Shown here in pieces: positions 1 to 8,000 of a stretch of 14,421 bases of DNA. This DNA is from Oscillospiraceae bacterium (GTDB lineage: Bacteria; Bacillota; Clostridia; Oscillospirales; Ruminococcaceae). Below the pieces are notes generated by a model that was not told where the DNA came from, did not search any database, and saw only the letters and a list, made by a program, of their open reading frames with translations. Positions within the stretch are counted from its first letter, which is position 1. Each line of letters begins with the position of its first letter. The DNA lies in NCBI GenBank assembly GCA_016297165.1, contig JAEDHF010000030.1, forward strand, positions 1 through 14,421. Reading direction: 5' to 3'. A program made the translations under genes and the position numbers.

Positions 1-12
1 CGTTTAAACATA

Positions 13-2166
13 TTATTCGATTGCAATAAGCGGAACTGAAGCCACAAGGAAAAATGTTGCCATGTCATCGGTACCTATTTCGGGATAGTCTATTTCATAA
101 TCGAAATCTACAATATTGCTGCCCTTTCCCGGCTTGAAACCCTTGAGCGTGCACTTTGCAGAGCCCGTGTGGGAGCTTATCACCTCAACAACTACTGCAT
201 ATTTTGTAAAGTCAGCCTTATCACAGTATTTCTTAATCTCAGCGATTTCTCCGTATTCCTTAAAGAATCTGTCTGCGTCCTCTTTACAATATATTGCTTT
301 CTGGGTGTACATACCGTAATTGCTATAGTAATCCGATGTTTTTATACAGAAGCAATCAGAGGGTACACATTCATGTATTGTAAAATTCTTATCGTTTAGC
401 TTTGTTTCGGTAATATCTTCATAACTATGGAAATAGAACACATATTTATCGCCCTTGGAGCTTTCAAAAGTAAATACATACTGATAAAGACCGCCTGTAA
501 TACCCTCTTCATAGTGGTAGAATTCTGTGTCAAGTATTCTTCCCTTTATTCCGAGTTCATTCTGAATATAATCAAGGACGATTTCCTCGGGCTTAGCATT
601 TACAGGCTTTTCACGTTTCTTAGTGCTATCGGGAACAGTAACCTTATCTACATTCTCCATATAGTCGCCGATAATTCTTACAAGCATATCGTTAAGCATT
701 TCAACGTCATAGTCGCCTATTGTTGGCTCTAAGTGACTGCCGCCTACGCCGCTGTGGTTGGTAAGGAAGGTATAGGTTCCGCCTGTTGTGATAGCCATTG
801 TGCGGCAGAGGAATTCCGTATCGGTGTCAACACCGCTGGAGGCTACGGGAATAATTCTTATACCCTTTTCGGAGGCAGTACTTAATAAATCGTGAAGCTT
901 TTCGTTATCCTCGGCGTGGTTAGGAGCGTCAAGCACCAGGAACATAAGCTTTGTGCTTTCCGAGCGCCATTTATGCCCGTTAATAGCGTTATCAAGAGCG
1001 TCGGTAACCGCCTCGGGATAATCTCCGCCGCCGGAAGCGAACTGCTGTCTTAAATCGGTAACCGCTTCGTCAATATCGTCGGTAAAGGGAAACTCTCTTA
1101 CAACATAATCGTCGCCTTCATCACGGTAGAAGTTTACGCTCAGACGTATATCGGAATTACTGTATTCCTTTTCAACACGCTCAACTACGTCCTGCAATTC
1201 CTTCTGTAAATAGGTAAGCTCGTCGCACATTGAGCCTGTTGTATCAATCATAAGCATAAGGTCAAGCTTTTCGATTTTCTTCGGATTTTCGTATTTAAAG
1301 TCAAAATACTCGTCATGAGTAGGATCGGAAATTTCTGCATCCTCTTCATCTTTACCATGGATATATATATACTCAACCTTTTCCTTGCTCTTTTCGAGAG
1401 TATTAAAAAGATAGGCTTCGCCATGGTTATCGGTAATTGCTGTCCATACTTCATTTCTTTCTGTAAAAAGACTTACCTTATAGCCAACACAGGGCACACC
1501 GCCGCTTACAACCGTAACCTTATAGCGCTCATTCGGATATAGTCCACGATTATCGGTTATACCCTTCCAGTCACTGTGCTGACCTAAAAGATTCTGCCAG
1601 AAATCCCAGTTATCGTTATCATTCCATTCGCCGCCTGTGAGTATTCCTGCTCTCGCCTGAACTTCCTCGATATAGGGCGGTTCCCAGGGTATTTCACAGC
1701 AATCGTCAGAAGCGCCGAAATCGGCTGCACCTTCCGAAACTCCGCCGCCCGAAACGCCGTCAAAGCTTCCGTAATCTCCTACTAAGCCTGTATCTTCACA
1801 TTCTATTGTATCACCAATAATATATTCGTAATCAGAGTCTCTGAAGTCGGGGGCAACGGTAGAAGGCGAGGTTATGGCTTCGGAAACGGTAACAACAGGA
1901 GAAACAGGGGTTTTAGTACCGACTGAAGATATTGTTTCCTCCTTCTTTTCGGAAAAAATACTTTTTGTATCATCAGAGCCTGCGGCTGTGGTTCTTATTG
2001 GGGTACCCTCGGTGGTGATTGTGGTTTCCGTCGTTCCCGAAGAGGCTTCGGTAACGGAATTTGAAGGAGAGATTGTATCCGTAACAGGCTTTTCGCTGTT
2101 TTCGGAGCAGGCTGTTGCCGAGAGGATAATTGAAGCGAGTAATATTAACGATATAACCTTTTTCAT
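13..2166 (-). CDS. Secreted VWA-domain lipoprotein, function unknown
   Basis: Predicted surface-anchored protein of 717 residues. The N-terminus is a lipoprotein signal (MKKVISLILLASIILSATAC), with Cys20 as the likely lipidated residue. Residues 21-110 are a Ser/Thr/Pro/Glu-rich linker. Residues about 170-270 contain a GEWNDNDNW segment and an Ig/CNA-B-like stretch. A von Willebrand A domain follows (about 300-500), with the metal-site motif DTTGS at 308-312, a GGGDYPEA loop at 379-386 and LDAPNH near 412-417, so metal binding looks intact. The C-terminal 200 residues match nothing I recognise. VWA domains usually mediate protein or matrix contacts; the ligand here is unknown. An in-frame ATG at 2178 touches the Shine-Dalgarno AAAGGA, so the ATG at 2166 (12-nt spacing) is preferred. 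It lies 150 bp downstream of sigE in the same direction; co-transcription is possible but unproven. Confidence 0.85.
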   Translation of the reverse strand: MKKVISLILLASIILSATACSENSEKPVTDTISPSNSVTEASSGTTETTITTEGTPIRTTAAGSDDTKSIFSEKKEETISSVGTKTPVSPVVTVSEAITSPSTVAPDFRDSDYEYIIGDTIECEDTGLVGDYGSFDGVSGGGVSEGAADFGASDDCCEIPWEPPYIEEVQARAGILTGGEWNDNDNWDFWQNLLGQHSDWKGITDNRGLYPNERYKVTVVSGGVPCVGYKVSLFTERNEVWTAITDNHGEAYLFNTLEKSKEKVEYIYIHGKDEEDAEISDPTHDEYFDFKYENPKKIEKLDLMLMIDTTGSMCDELTYLQKELQDVVERVEKEYSNSDIRLSVNFYRDEGDDYVVREFPFTDDIDEAVTDLRQQFASGGGDYPEAVTDALDNAINGHKWRSESTKLMFLVLDAPNHAEDNEKLHDLLSTASEKGIRIIPVASSGVDTDTEFLCRTMAITTGGTYTFLTNHSGVGGSHLEPTIGDYDVEMLNDMLVRIIGDYMENVDKVTVPDSTKKREKPVNAKPEEIVLDYIQNELGIKGRILDTEFYHYEEGITGGLYQYVFTFESSKGDKYVFYFHSYEDITETKLNDKNFTIHECVPSDCFCIKTSDYYSNYGMYTQKAIYCKEDADRFFKEYGEIAEIKKYCDKADFTKYAVVVEVISSHTGSAKCTLKGFKPGKGSNIVDFDYEIDYPEIGTDDMATFFLVASVPLIAIE

Positions 2167-2260
2167 ATTTTTATCCATTCCTTTCCGTCTTATTCTCGGA
2201 TTGTCTGTAAATTCCTAAATAGTCTGGTTTTAGTGAAGCTTATTTTGTGCTTCTATAATA

Positions 2261-2276
2261 TAAAACGGTAAAACGG
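2261..2276. repeat. Tandem 8-bp repeat upstream of the VWA gene
   Basis: Two perfect adjacent copies of TAAAACGG (2261-2268 and 2269-2276; CCGTTTTA on the gene strand) lie about 95 bp upstream of the VWA lipoprotein start, next to an AT-rich TATATTATA stretch that could hold a -10 box. I found no convincing -35 at normal spacing. The repeat could be an operator or chance; only the repetition itself is certain. Confidence 0.3.
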
Positions 2277-2316
2277 CATAAAAGGTGACAAAAATACGGA
2301 AATTTTTTTAAAAAAA

Positions 2317-3024
2317 TTATGAGATTTTTTCCAGCTCCTTTCTTAATCGCTTAATTATCCGCTTTTCAAGTCTCGAAATATAGCTTTGTGATATACCGAT
2401 AAGGTCGGCTACCTCCTTTTGTGTCAGCTCCTTTCCGTCCACAAGTCCGAAGCGCTTTTCCATAATGAACCGCTCCCTCGGCGACAGCTTCGCAAGAGAA
2501 TCAAGCAGCATTTTCTTCTCCGCTTCGCTTTCGATATTCTCGTTAACAATATCATTGTCCGTACCGAGAACGTCGGAAAGCAGCAGCTCGTTTCCGTCCC
2601 AGTCCACATTTAAGGGCTCCTCGATAGATATTTCCGATTTATGCTGGTTAGCCTTTCGAAGGAACATAAGTATCTCATTTTCTATACAGCGTGAAGCGTA
2701 GGTAGCGAGCTTTATATTCTTTTCGGGGCTGAAGGTATTTACCGCCTTAATAAGCCCGATTGTTCCGATTGAGATAAGGTCCTCTATCCCTACCGAGGTA
2801 GCCTCGAACTTCTTTGCGATATACACAACGAGGCGAAGATTATGGATAATAAGAATATCCCTTCCTTTCGGAAAATCGGTTTTAAGAAGTCCGAATGCCT
2901 CTTCTTCCTCCTCGGGTGTGAGGGGCGGCGGAAGGCTGTCCGCTCCGTTTATGTAAAAAATTCCGGGACTTTTTTCGGGCATAAGTATTTTTCTGAGCAA
3001 TTCCGATATAACTCCTGTTTTCAT
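2317..3024 (-). CDS. sigE: Pro-sigma-E, mother-cell sporulation sigma factor
   Basis: Early mother-cell sigma factor of endospore formation, 235 residues, made as an inactive precursor. Sigma-70 region 2 is unmistakable (NLRLVVYIAKKFE, then IEDLISIGTIGLIKAVNTF and KLATYASRCIENEILMFLR), as is the DWDGNELLLSDVLGTD linker typical of SigE. The region 4 helix-turn-helix QKEVADLIGISQSYISRLEK lies near the C-terminus. The N-terminal pro-sequence is a short amphipathic stretch ending at IFYINGADSLPPPL. By alignment from memory with B. subtilis SigE (cut between Tyr27 and Tyr28), cleavage would fall between Phe23 and Tyr24, so the pro-sequence is slightly shorter. The gene starts 16 bp after spoIIGA, the usual operon order. 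The Shine-Dalgarno AAGGA sits 11 nt before the ATG. The usual neighbour sigG does not follow it here. Confidence 0.97.
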   Translation of the reverse strand: MKTGVISELLRKILMPEKSPGIFYINGADSLPPPLTPEEEEEAFGLLKTDFPKGRDILIIHNLRLVVYIAKKFEATSVGIEDLISIGTIGLIKAVNTFSPEKNIKLATYASRCIENEILMFLRKANQHKSEISIEEPLNVDWDGNELLLSDVLGTDNDIVNENIESEAEKKMLLDSLAKLSPRERFIMEKRFGLVDGKELTQKEVADLIGISQSYISRLEKRIIKRLRKELEKIS

Positions 3025-3040
3025 TTTTTAATCATTCCTT

Positions 3041-3859
3041 TCATATTAGAAGCTTTGGGTTTATTATTGCGTCCGTTTCCTCTTTAAAGCTTTCCTTTTC
3101 GGTTATTCCTATAAGTGCAGTAAGATTTTTCTCCTCTCCGTTATATACTGCGGTAATTCTTCGGGGCTTAAAGGCTCTTATTATTCCGCCTCCCGAAACG
3201 CTGTGCCATGGAATAAGCCTTATTCCCGTAAGAGATGTATCCAAAAAAATATTATCGGGCAGTATTTCCTTTACCTTATCGCTGCTGCATATAATTACGG
3301 GCATTCCCGTAAGAAAATCCACAAGGTTATTTCCGCTGTCGGGAAAGGCGTTAAGCTTAACGGAACTGCCCCCGTTTTCAATAATCAGACAAACGCTTTT
3401 TTCGGCATTTCCTTTATCAATGAGCCGCCTTAAAAGGCAGATAAGGCAGTATATTATAATAGTAGAGATAAGGAGAACTATTACGGAAATATTCATATAT
3501 GGATAGCCGCCTACCGATGAAATAAAGCCTGTATCAAGGCTTTCGCCAATGGCTTCAGCACCTCCGCAGATAAGCATACTTACAGCGAAGCAAAAGACTG
3601 CCCTTTCTATAAAGGAGATAACGTTCTTAAAGCCAAAGGCAATAAATACGGTTACGCCCACTAAAAGGAGTCTTACTGCAATCACTATAAAGAGATTACC
3701 GCCTAAAAGGACGGAAAGGGAGCTTATCCCGCCGAAGAGTGAGCCGAGAATCAGTCGGCTTAGCTTATATTCCTCGTGGAAAAACCGCGAGCAGCAGCGC
3801 AGTATAAAATATGTAATATAGATATTAAGAATTATAAGAACGTCTATATATATAACCAT
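3041..3859 (-). CDS. spoIIGA: SpoIIGA, membrane aspartic protease that processes pro-SigE
   Basis: Sporulation protease of 272 residues, placed in the septal membrane, which removes the SigE pro-sequence after a forespore signal (SpoIIR in known systems). The N-terminal half is a run of about five hydrophobic segments, beginning MVIYIDVLIILNIYITYFIL and ending near residue 143 (VIVLLISTIIIYCLICLL). The C-terminal half is a soluble domain with an aspartic-protease-type motif FPDSGN, Asp174 being the likely catalytic residue (a DSG motif is established in the B. subtilis enzyme). The start has a good ribosome-binding site (AAGGGGGTG, 4 nt before the ATG). It is the first gene of the spoIIGA-sigE unit and is divergent from the FliD-like gene across 208 bp. 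Sequence divergence among SpoIIGA proteins is high, but topology, motif and neighbour together make the call firm. Confidence 0.93.
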   Translation of the reverse strand: MVIYIDVLIILNIYITYFILRCCSRFFHEEYKLSRLILGSLFGGISSLSVLLGGNLFIVIAVRLLLVGVTVFIAFGFKNVISFIERAVFCFAVSMLICGGAEAIGESLDTGFISSVGGYPYMNISVIVLLISTIIIYCLICLLRRLIDKGNAEKSVCLIIENGGSSVKLNAFPDSGNNLVDFLTGMPVIICSSDKVKEILPDNIFLDTSLTGIRLIPWHSVSGGGIIRAFKPRRITAVYNGEEKNLTALIGITEKESFKEETDAIINPKLLI

Positions 3860-3881
3860 AAAACACCCCCTTACCCTTAAA

Positions 3882-3914
3882 ATTATACCTCTTTCCGAAA
3901 GAAAAAAAGGTCGA
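3882..3914 (-). promoter_or_regulatory. Candidate spoIIG promoter with long spacer and Spo0A-box-like element
   Basis: On the minus strand a perfect -10 TATAAT (3887-3882) is preceded, after 21 bp, by TCGACC (3914-3909), 4/6 to the -35 consensus TTGACA. The same position gives GGTCGAT on the plus strand, 5/7 to the Spo0A box TGTCGAA. The B. subtilis spoIIG promoter is known for an over-long 22-bp spacer with Spo0A bound at the -35, so the arrangement is suggestive. The implied transcript start is about 15 nt before the spoIIGA start codon, close to its ribosome-binding site. The -10 is clear; the Spo0A link is inference. Confidence 0.45.
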
Positions 3915-3994
3915 TTCGGGAGCGTATAAATCAGTTTTTTCTGACGTTATGAAAGGAATTCTGAGAAAAAATGAAAAAATTTCCTTAAAAATGT

Positions 3995-4020
3995 TAAGTT
4001 TAAGAGATTTAAGACGATAT
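3995..4020 (+). promoter_or_regulatory. Candidate sigma-28 (SigD/FliA-type) promoter for the FliD-like gene
   Basis: TAAG (3995-3998), a 14-bp spacer, then GACGATAT (4013-4020). The Gram-positive flagellar sigma-D consensus is TAAA-N14-16-GCCGATAT, so the match is 3/4 and 7/8. It lies 47 bp before the start of a gene whose product resembles a flagellar cap protein, which is what a late flagellar gene would have. No competing sigma-A promoter of good quality was seen. Three TTAAG words (3994, 4000, 4009) repeat through this stretch. Confidence 0.45.
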
Positions 4021-4067
4021 GAAATACGAGTAGATAGACACTTATCTGCCTGAAAGGAGGGATTTTC

Positions 4068-4751
4068 ATGAGTGATCTTAGTATTTTCTATTCTTCAATG
4101 AATAATGTACTCTCTCAATGGAACGACTTCAGCGTCAGCCGCAATATGTATAAGGAATATTTTGCTATGCAGGATAGCCTTAAAAATGGCGGTAACGAAG
4201 AAAGTTATGTCCAGAAGCTCATCAATGGATCAACAGAAAAGCTTTCCGCCGTTAGTGATAAGCTAAATTCGCTTTCAACCGCCGTTTCAGATTCGGTAAA
4301 GAAGCTTGAGGACGCCTTTAAGGTAGCTCCCGAAAGCGGCGAAACCGATTATGACGCAGCATATTCCGCAGCCGAAAGCTTCGTCGAAAGCTATAACAGC
4401 CTTTCGTCAGCGATCAAGAATTCCGGTGATAAAACTGTTTCCAACAAGTCTCAGTTTATCGCCAATATGACAAACGCTTATACCCGTAAGCTTAATAAGG
4501 TAGGTATTACTGCCAATGCAGACGGCACCTTATCCCTCGATAAGGATACCTTCAATTCGGCAAGCTCCGAGGACCTCAAAAAGGTTTTCGGAAAGAGCGA
4601 TTCCTTCGCAAGCTTTATGGATAATCAGGCACAGCAGCTTTCCGCCTATGCACAGACCGATTTATACCGTAACGCAAACGCCTATTCATCGGCAGGCAAT
4701 ATCACAAATATCGCCAACATAAGCGGTTCATTCTTTAATATGCTTGGTTAA
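4068..4751 (+). CDS. Short FliD-like (flagellar cap C-terminal domain) protein
   Basis: A 227-residue protein without signal peptide or membrane segment, rich in Ser, Asn and Ala and largely predicted helical. Residues 103-175 follow the pattern of the FliD C-terminal coiled-coil region: FVESYNSLSSAI (105-116), then KLNKVGI (141-147), DGTLSLDKDTF (152-162) and a DLKKVFG segment (169-175). In FliD these correspond to the conserved 'VdaYN', 'iGI', 'dGtLslD' and 'v.~lF' positions. FliD is normally over 400 residues with cap domains D2-D3; these are absent, so this is a minimal or domesticated form. FliD leaves the cell by the flagellar export apparatus, which would fit the lack of a signal peptide. 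The start has a strong AAAGGAGGG ribosome-binding site 7 nt before ATG. No other flagellar gene is in the window, so a motility role is inferred. Confidence 0.7.
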   Translation: MSDLSIFYSSMNNVLSQWNDFSVSRNMYKEYFAMQDSLKNGGNEESYVQKLINGSTEKLSAVSDKLNSLSTAVSDSVKKLEDAFKVAPESGETDYDAAYSAAESFVESYNSLSSAIKNSGDKTVSNKSQFIANMTNAYTRKLNKVGITANADGTLSLDKDTFNSASSEDLKKVFGKSDSFASFMDNQAQQLSAYAQTDLYRNANAYSSAGNITNIANISGSFFNMLG

Positions 4752-4782
4752 TGGCGTGTTATCGGAGTGTCACGATAATAAA

Positions 4783-4816
4783 AAGAGCCGCATAGTCCCG
4801 TGACTATGCGGCTCTT
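4783..4816. terminator. Perfect 15-bp hairpin after the FliD-like gene
   Basis: Arms 4783-4797 and 4802-4816 are perfectly complementary (AAGAGCCGCATAGTC) around a 4-nt loop. It begins 31 bp after the FliD-like stop codon. Read on the minus strand the stem is followed by TTTATTAT, a proper U-tract, so it is best as a terminator for leftward readthrough from the GGDEF-EAL gene. On the plus strand only TT follows before AGC, so there it may act mainly as a 3'-end stabiliser. Confidence 0.75.
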
Positions 4817-5017
4817 AGCTTGTCGAAAAAGTATTTTCGACAATAAATGAAAAATGAATAAATAAGAATGAATAATTGTGGTATCGGCTTACGCCGATTA
4901 TTTTGAAAATGTGTTAATAAAGCCTTTTTTGACCCGTGCCGTAGGGCAAACCTTAATTACCCATTGTCCGTTGTCCGTTAAAACAAACACTGTTTTAACG
5001 GTTTATCGACAAAACCA

Positions 5018-5050
5018 AAGGCCCGAAAAAATATAATTTTTCCGGGTCTT
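5018..5050 (-). terminator. Rho-independent terminator of the transglutaminase-GGDEF-EAL operon
   Basis: On the minus strand AAGACCCGGAAAAA pairs, with one bulged base and one mismatch, with TTTTTCGGGCCTT across a short AT loop, followed by TTGGTTTTG. It starts about 9 bp beyond the stop codon of the GGDEF-EAL gene, the expected position for the operon's 3' end. Confidence 0.6.
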
Positions 5051-5058
5051 AGTAATTA

Positions 5059-8000
5059 TTATTTCTTGAAGCCGTGCTCAAGCAGCTCGTCAAATTCAAT
5101 GGAGGAAACAGGCTTTGAGTAATAATAGCCCTGTACCGTATCACAGCTTGTTCCTCTTAAGAAATCAATCTGCTCGGCGGTTTCTGCGCCCTCACAGATA
5201 ACGGAAATACCCATTCTATCCGCCATTTCGATAACGCTTGATAACACGATTTCGTCCTTTGTACCTGTTGTATTTCTGATAAATTCCTTATCAATTTTAA
5301 GAACATCAACAGGCATTCTCTTAAGAAGCGATAAAGAAGAATAGCCCGAGCCGAAATCGTCGATAGAAATCTTAAAGCCAAGCTCCTTAAGCTTCATTAT
5401 AGTTTCTATCATACTGTCCTCGTTGGACTCGAAAACGCTTTCCGTAAGCTCGAATTCAATAAGCTCAGCAGGAACACGATATCTCTTAACAAGACACATA
5501 AGCTTCGAGATAAAGTCATCTGTGAACATATGCACTCTCGAAACGTTAACGGAAATGACAATGGTGGGAAGTCCGTTGTCAATCCTGTTTCTGAGGTACT
5601 TACATACCTCTTCATATACGAAATAGTCGATATTTACGATAAAACCGTTCTTTTCAAGCATAGGCACAAAGCTTCCTGCAGAAATAACCGTGCCGTCGGG
5701 CTTTATCCAGCGGATAAGTGCCTCTGCGCCAACTACCTTATTGGATTTAATCGAAACCTTAGGCTGAAGGAAAACCTTGAATTCCTTATTTATAAGGGCA
5801 CGCTTTGCGTCAGCGGCTATTTCAATGGTCTTATTGAGCTCATCACGCATATCGTAGCTATAAATTGAGCATTTACCGATATGACGCTGCTTTGCGAACT
5901 TAAGAGCAAGATTGGCATTATCGTAAATCATATCGAAGCCTTCTCCTGCCGCTGATTCGATAATATAGCCGCCTGCAGCGATACCGAAGCTGGTATTTCC
6001 GCCGGTAAGCTTTTCGTTTGCAGCGAAACGCTTCAGGAAGGTTTCGTATTCATTAACGATATTATCGTTATATTCCGCAAGAATACAGAATCTGTCTGCC
6101 GCAATCCTGCAAACATGGATAACGGAATCGGAGAAGTACTTGATTGCGTTAGAGAAGCTTTTAAGGAGATTATTTCCCGAATCATAGCCATATTTGTTGT
6201 TGATATAGCTGAAGTTCGAGAAATCTGCCATAAGCATAATGAATTTATCGTTTTCGAAGGCGGAGGAGATGAACTGGGCTGTTTCCCTCTTGAAGCAGCT
6301 GAAATTCATAAGTCCTGTAAGAGAATCGTAATTTGCGGAATAGTCCGCCGCTTCCCTTGCGTCGTAATAGTCACGGAGCTTAATCATATAGGAGAAAACT
6401 ACCCTCGTAAGCTCCTTAAGGGTTTTTGCTTCTTCAATAGACCAGACGTAGGAGGCAACATTTTCCTGGAAGCTTACTGTTCCTATAAGCCTTCCGCCTC
6501 TGAAATAGCCGCAGGTCATACACGCCTTCATTCTGTTTGTATTGAGATAGGTTATGAAGGCGTTGTCCTTAAGCTTATCGGTGCTGTCTGTATTAACGCT
6601 GAAGATGAAATTCTTGTCGAAGCAGCTGCACACCTCGTTAAGCTCACGAAGAGAATATTTTATATTATTGCTTCGTAGCCCCTCGGTATATTTGGAGTTC
6701 CAGACGTATCTGTCGGTAAATACCCTGCTCTCCTCGTCGGCTTCGGAAACGGTAATACGGCTGAAATTAAAGCGCTTTCCTACCTTAGTAAGAAGCACAT
6801 CAATGGACTCGTTCATATCGCCGCCGTTTTCCGCCATTTCAAAGGCACTGTTGAATACCTCGTTATCGAGAGCCGAGCTTCCCGTAAGGAAGTCGGTACT
6901 GTTCTTATAGCGCTCAACACGGGGTACAGGCTTATCCTCCGAAGGAATCTCGTCGCCGCTCTTATAGAAATTATAACAGCTCTTACCCGCTCTCTTAGAG
7001 GTATAAAGAGCGATATCCGCCTTTCGGTAAAGCTCGTCGAAGGTGTCGCCGTCATCGGGAAAAAGAGCGATACCGAGACTGCCCGAAATTTTTACTCCGT
7101 CGTCCTCGTCGGAATAGATAAGGCTGAAAACCTTACATAAATCAGCCGCTTTAGACTCTATATGGGATTTCTGCTTAAGACCGCGAAGGAATACTATGAA
7201 TTCGTCGCCGCCGATACGTCCGATAATATCGTTGGAGCGGAAAAGGTCCAGCATCTCCTGGGAAAGCTCCACAAGAACGCTGTCGCCGAAAAGATGACCG
7301 AGAGTGTCGTTTACCGTCTTGAAGTTATCCACGTCAACAATGATAAATGCGTCGTAGGTATCACGACTGTCGGTTCTCAGGCAGTTCTTTATAAGGGACT
7401 TGGTTGCGGTTTTATTGTAAAGCTTAGTTAATGGGTCACGCTCCGCCTTTTCAATAAGACGCTGGTTAGCGTTCTTTATTCCACTTATATCCTCGAATTT
7501 TCCCACAGAGGAAACATAGGAGTTGGTTAATCTGTCACGGATAGTCTTAACGCTTACCCTGTACCAGCGGTAATCATTATCTCCGGGCATAACAAGCCGA
7601 AGCTCGAAAATGCCCTTGTCGATGCCCGATTTTATGTTTGTACAAAGCTGTTCGAAGCTATCGATATCCTCATCAAAAACACGCTCGCTGTTCCTGAATT
7701 CCTTTTCAAAATCGCAGTAGGTAAGCTCCTTTACGAAGGCTCCCCCTACGTTATGATAGAGCTCAAAGGAATTATCCGCTTCGGTATATCGGAATATATA
7801 GCCAGCCGAAATTGCCATAAGCTCCTGCATCATGGTATTCATATCGGAGTCGGTTTTTGCTGTATTATCAACCTCCTCCTTCGGTCTTAACAGACAGTTG
7901 AAAATACGGTCGTCTCCGTCCTTATCCACAGAAAACTCCACAATAAGGGGAAGCTTCTTTCCCCCCGAGGTAACTGCCTCAATATCAAGGGAAAATTCGC

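Larger units (their letters stand above)
4752..5058. other. Tail-to-tail intergenic region with clustered inverted repeats, no gene
   Basis: No coding region was seen in these 307 bp. Besides the hairpin at 4783-4816 it holds a 10-bp perfect inverted repeat (4820-4829/4834-4843, TTGTCGAAAA), a 6-bp one (4883-4888/4893-4898, ATCGGC), an 11-bp perfect one (4975-4985/4991-5001, CCGTTAAAACA) and a terminator (5018-5050). Simple sequence such as ATGAATAAATAAGAATGAAT and the tandem TTGTCCG-TTGTCCG (4971-4977 is the second copy) lies between them. The texture resembles accumulated small intergenic repeats; this is an impression, not a family match. Confidence 0.6.

Noticed and set aside
2301..2318. 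Perfect palindrome AATTTTTTTAAAAAAATT at the sigE stop codon, as a terminator
   Set aside because: A purely A/T stem with no GC core is unlikely to terminate; it is a homopolymer chance palindrome, so sigE readthrough into the VWA gene stays open.
6115..6678. 187-codon plus-strand ORF within the GGDEF-EAL gene
   Set aside because: Mirror frame of conserved GAF and GGDEF coding sequence; no domain of its own.
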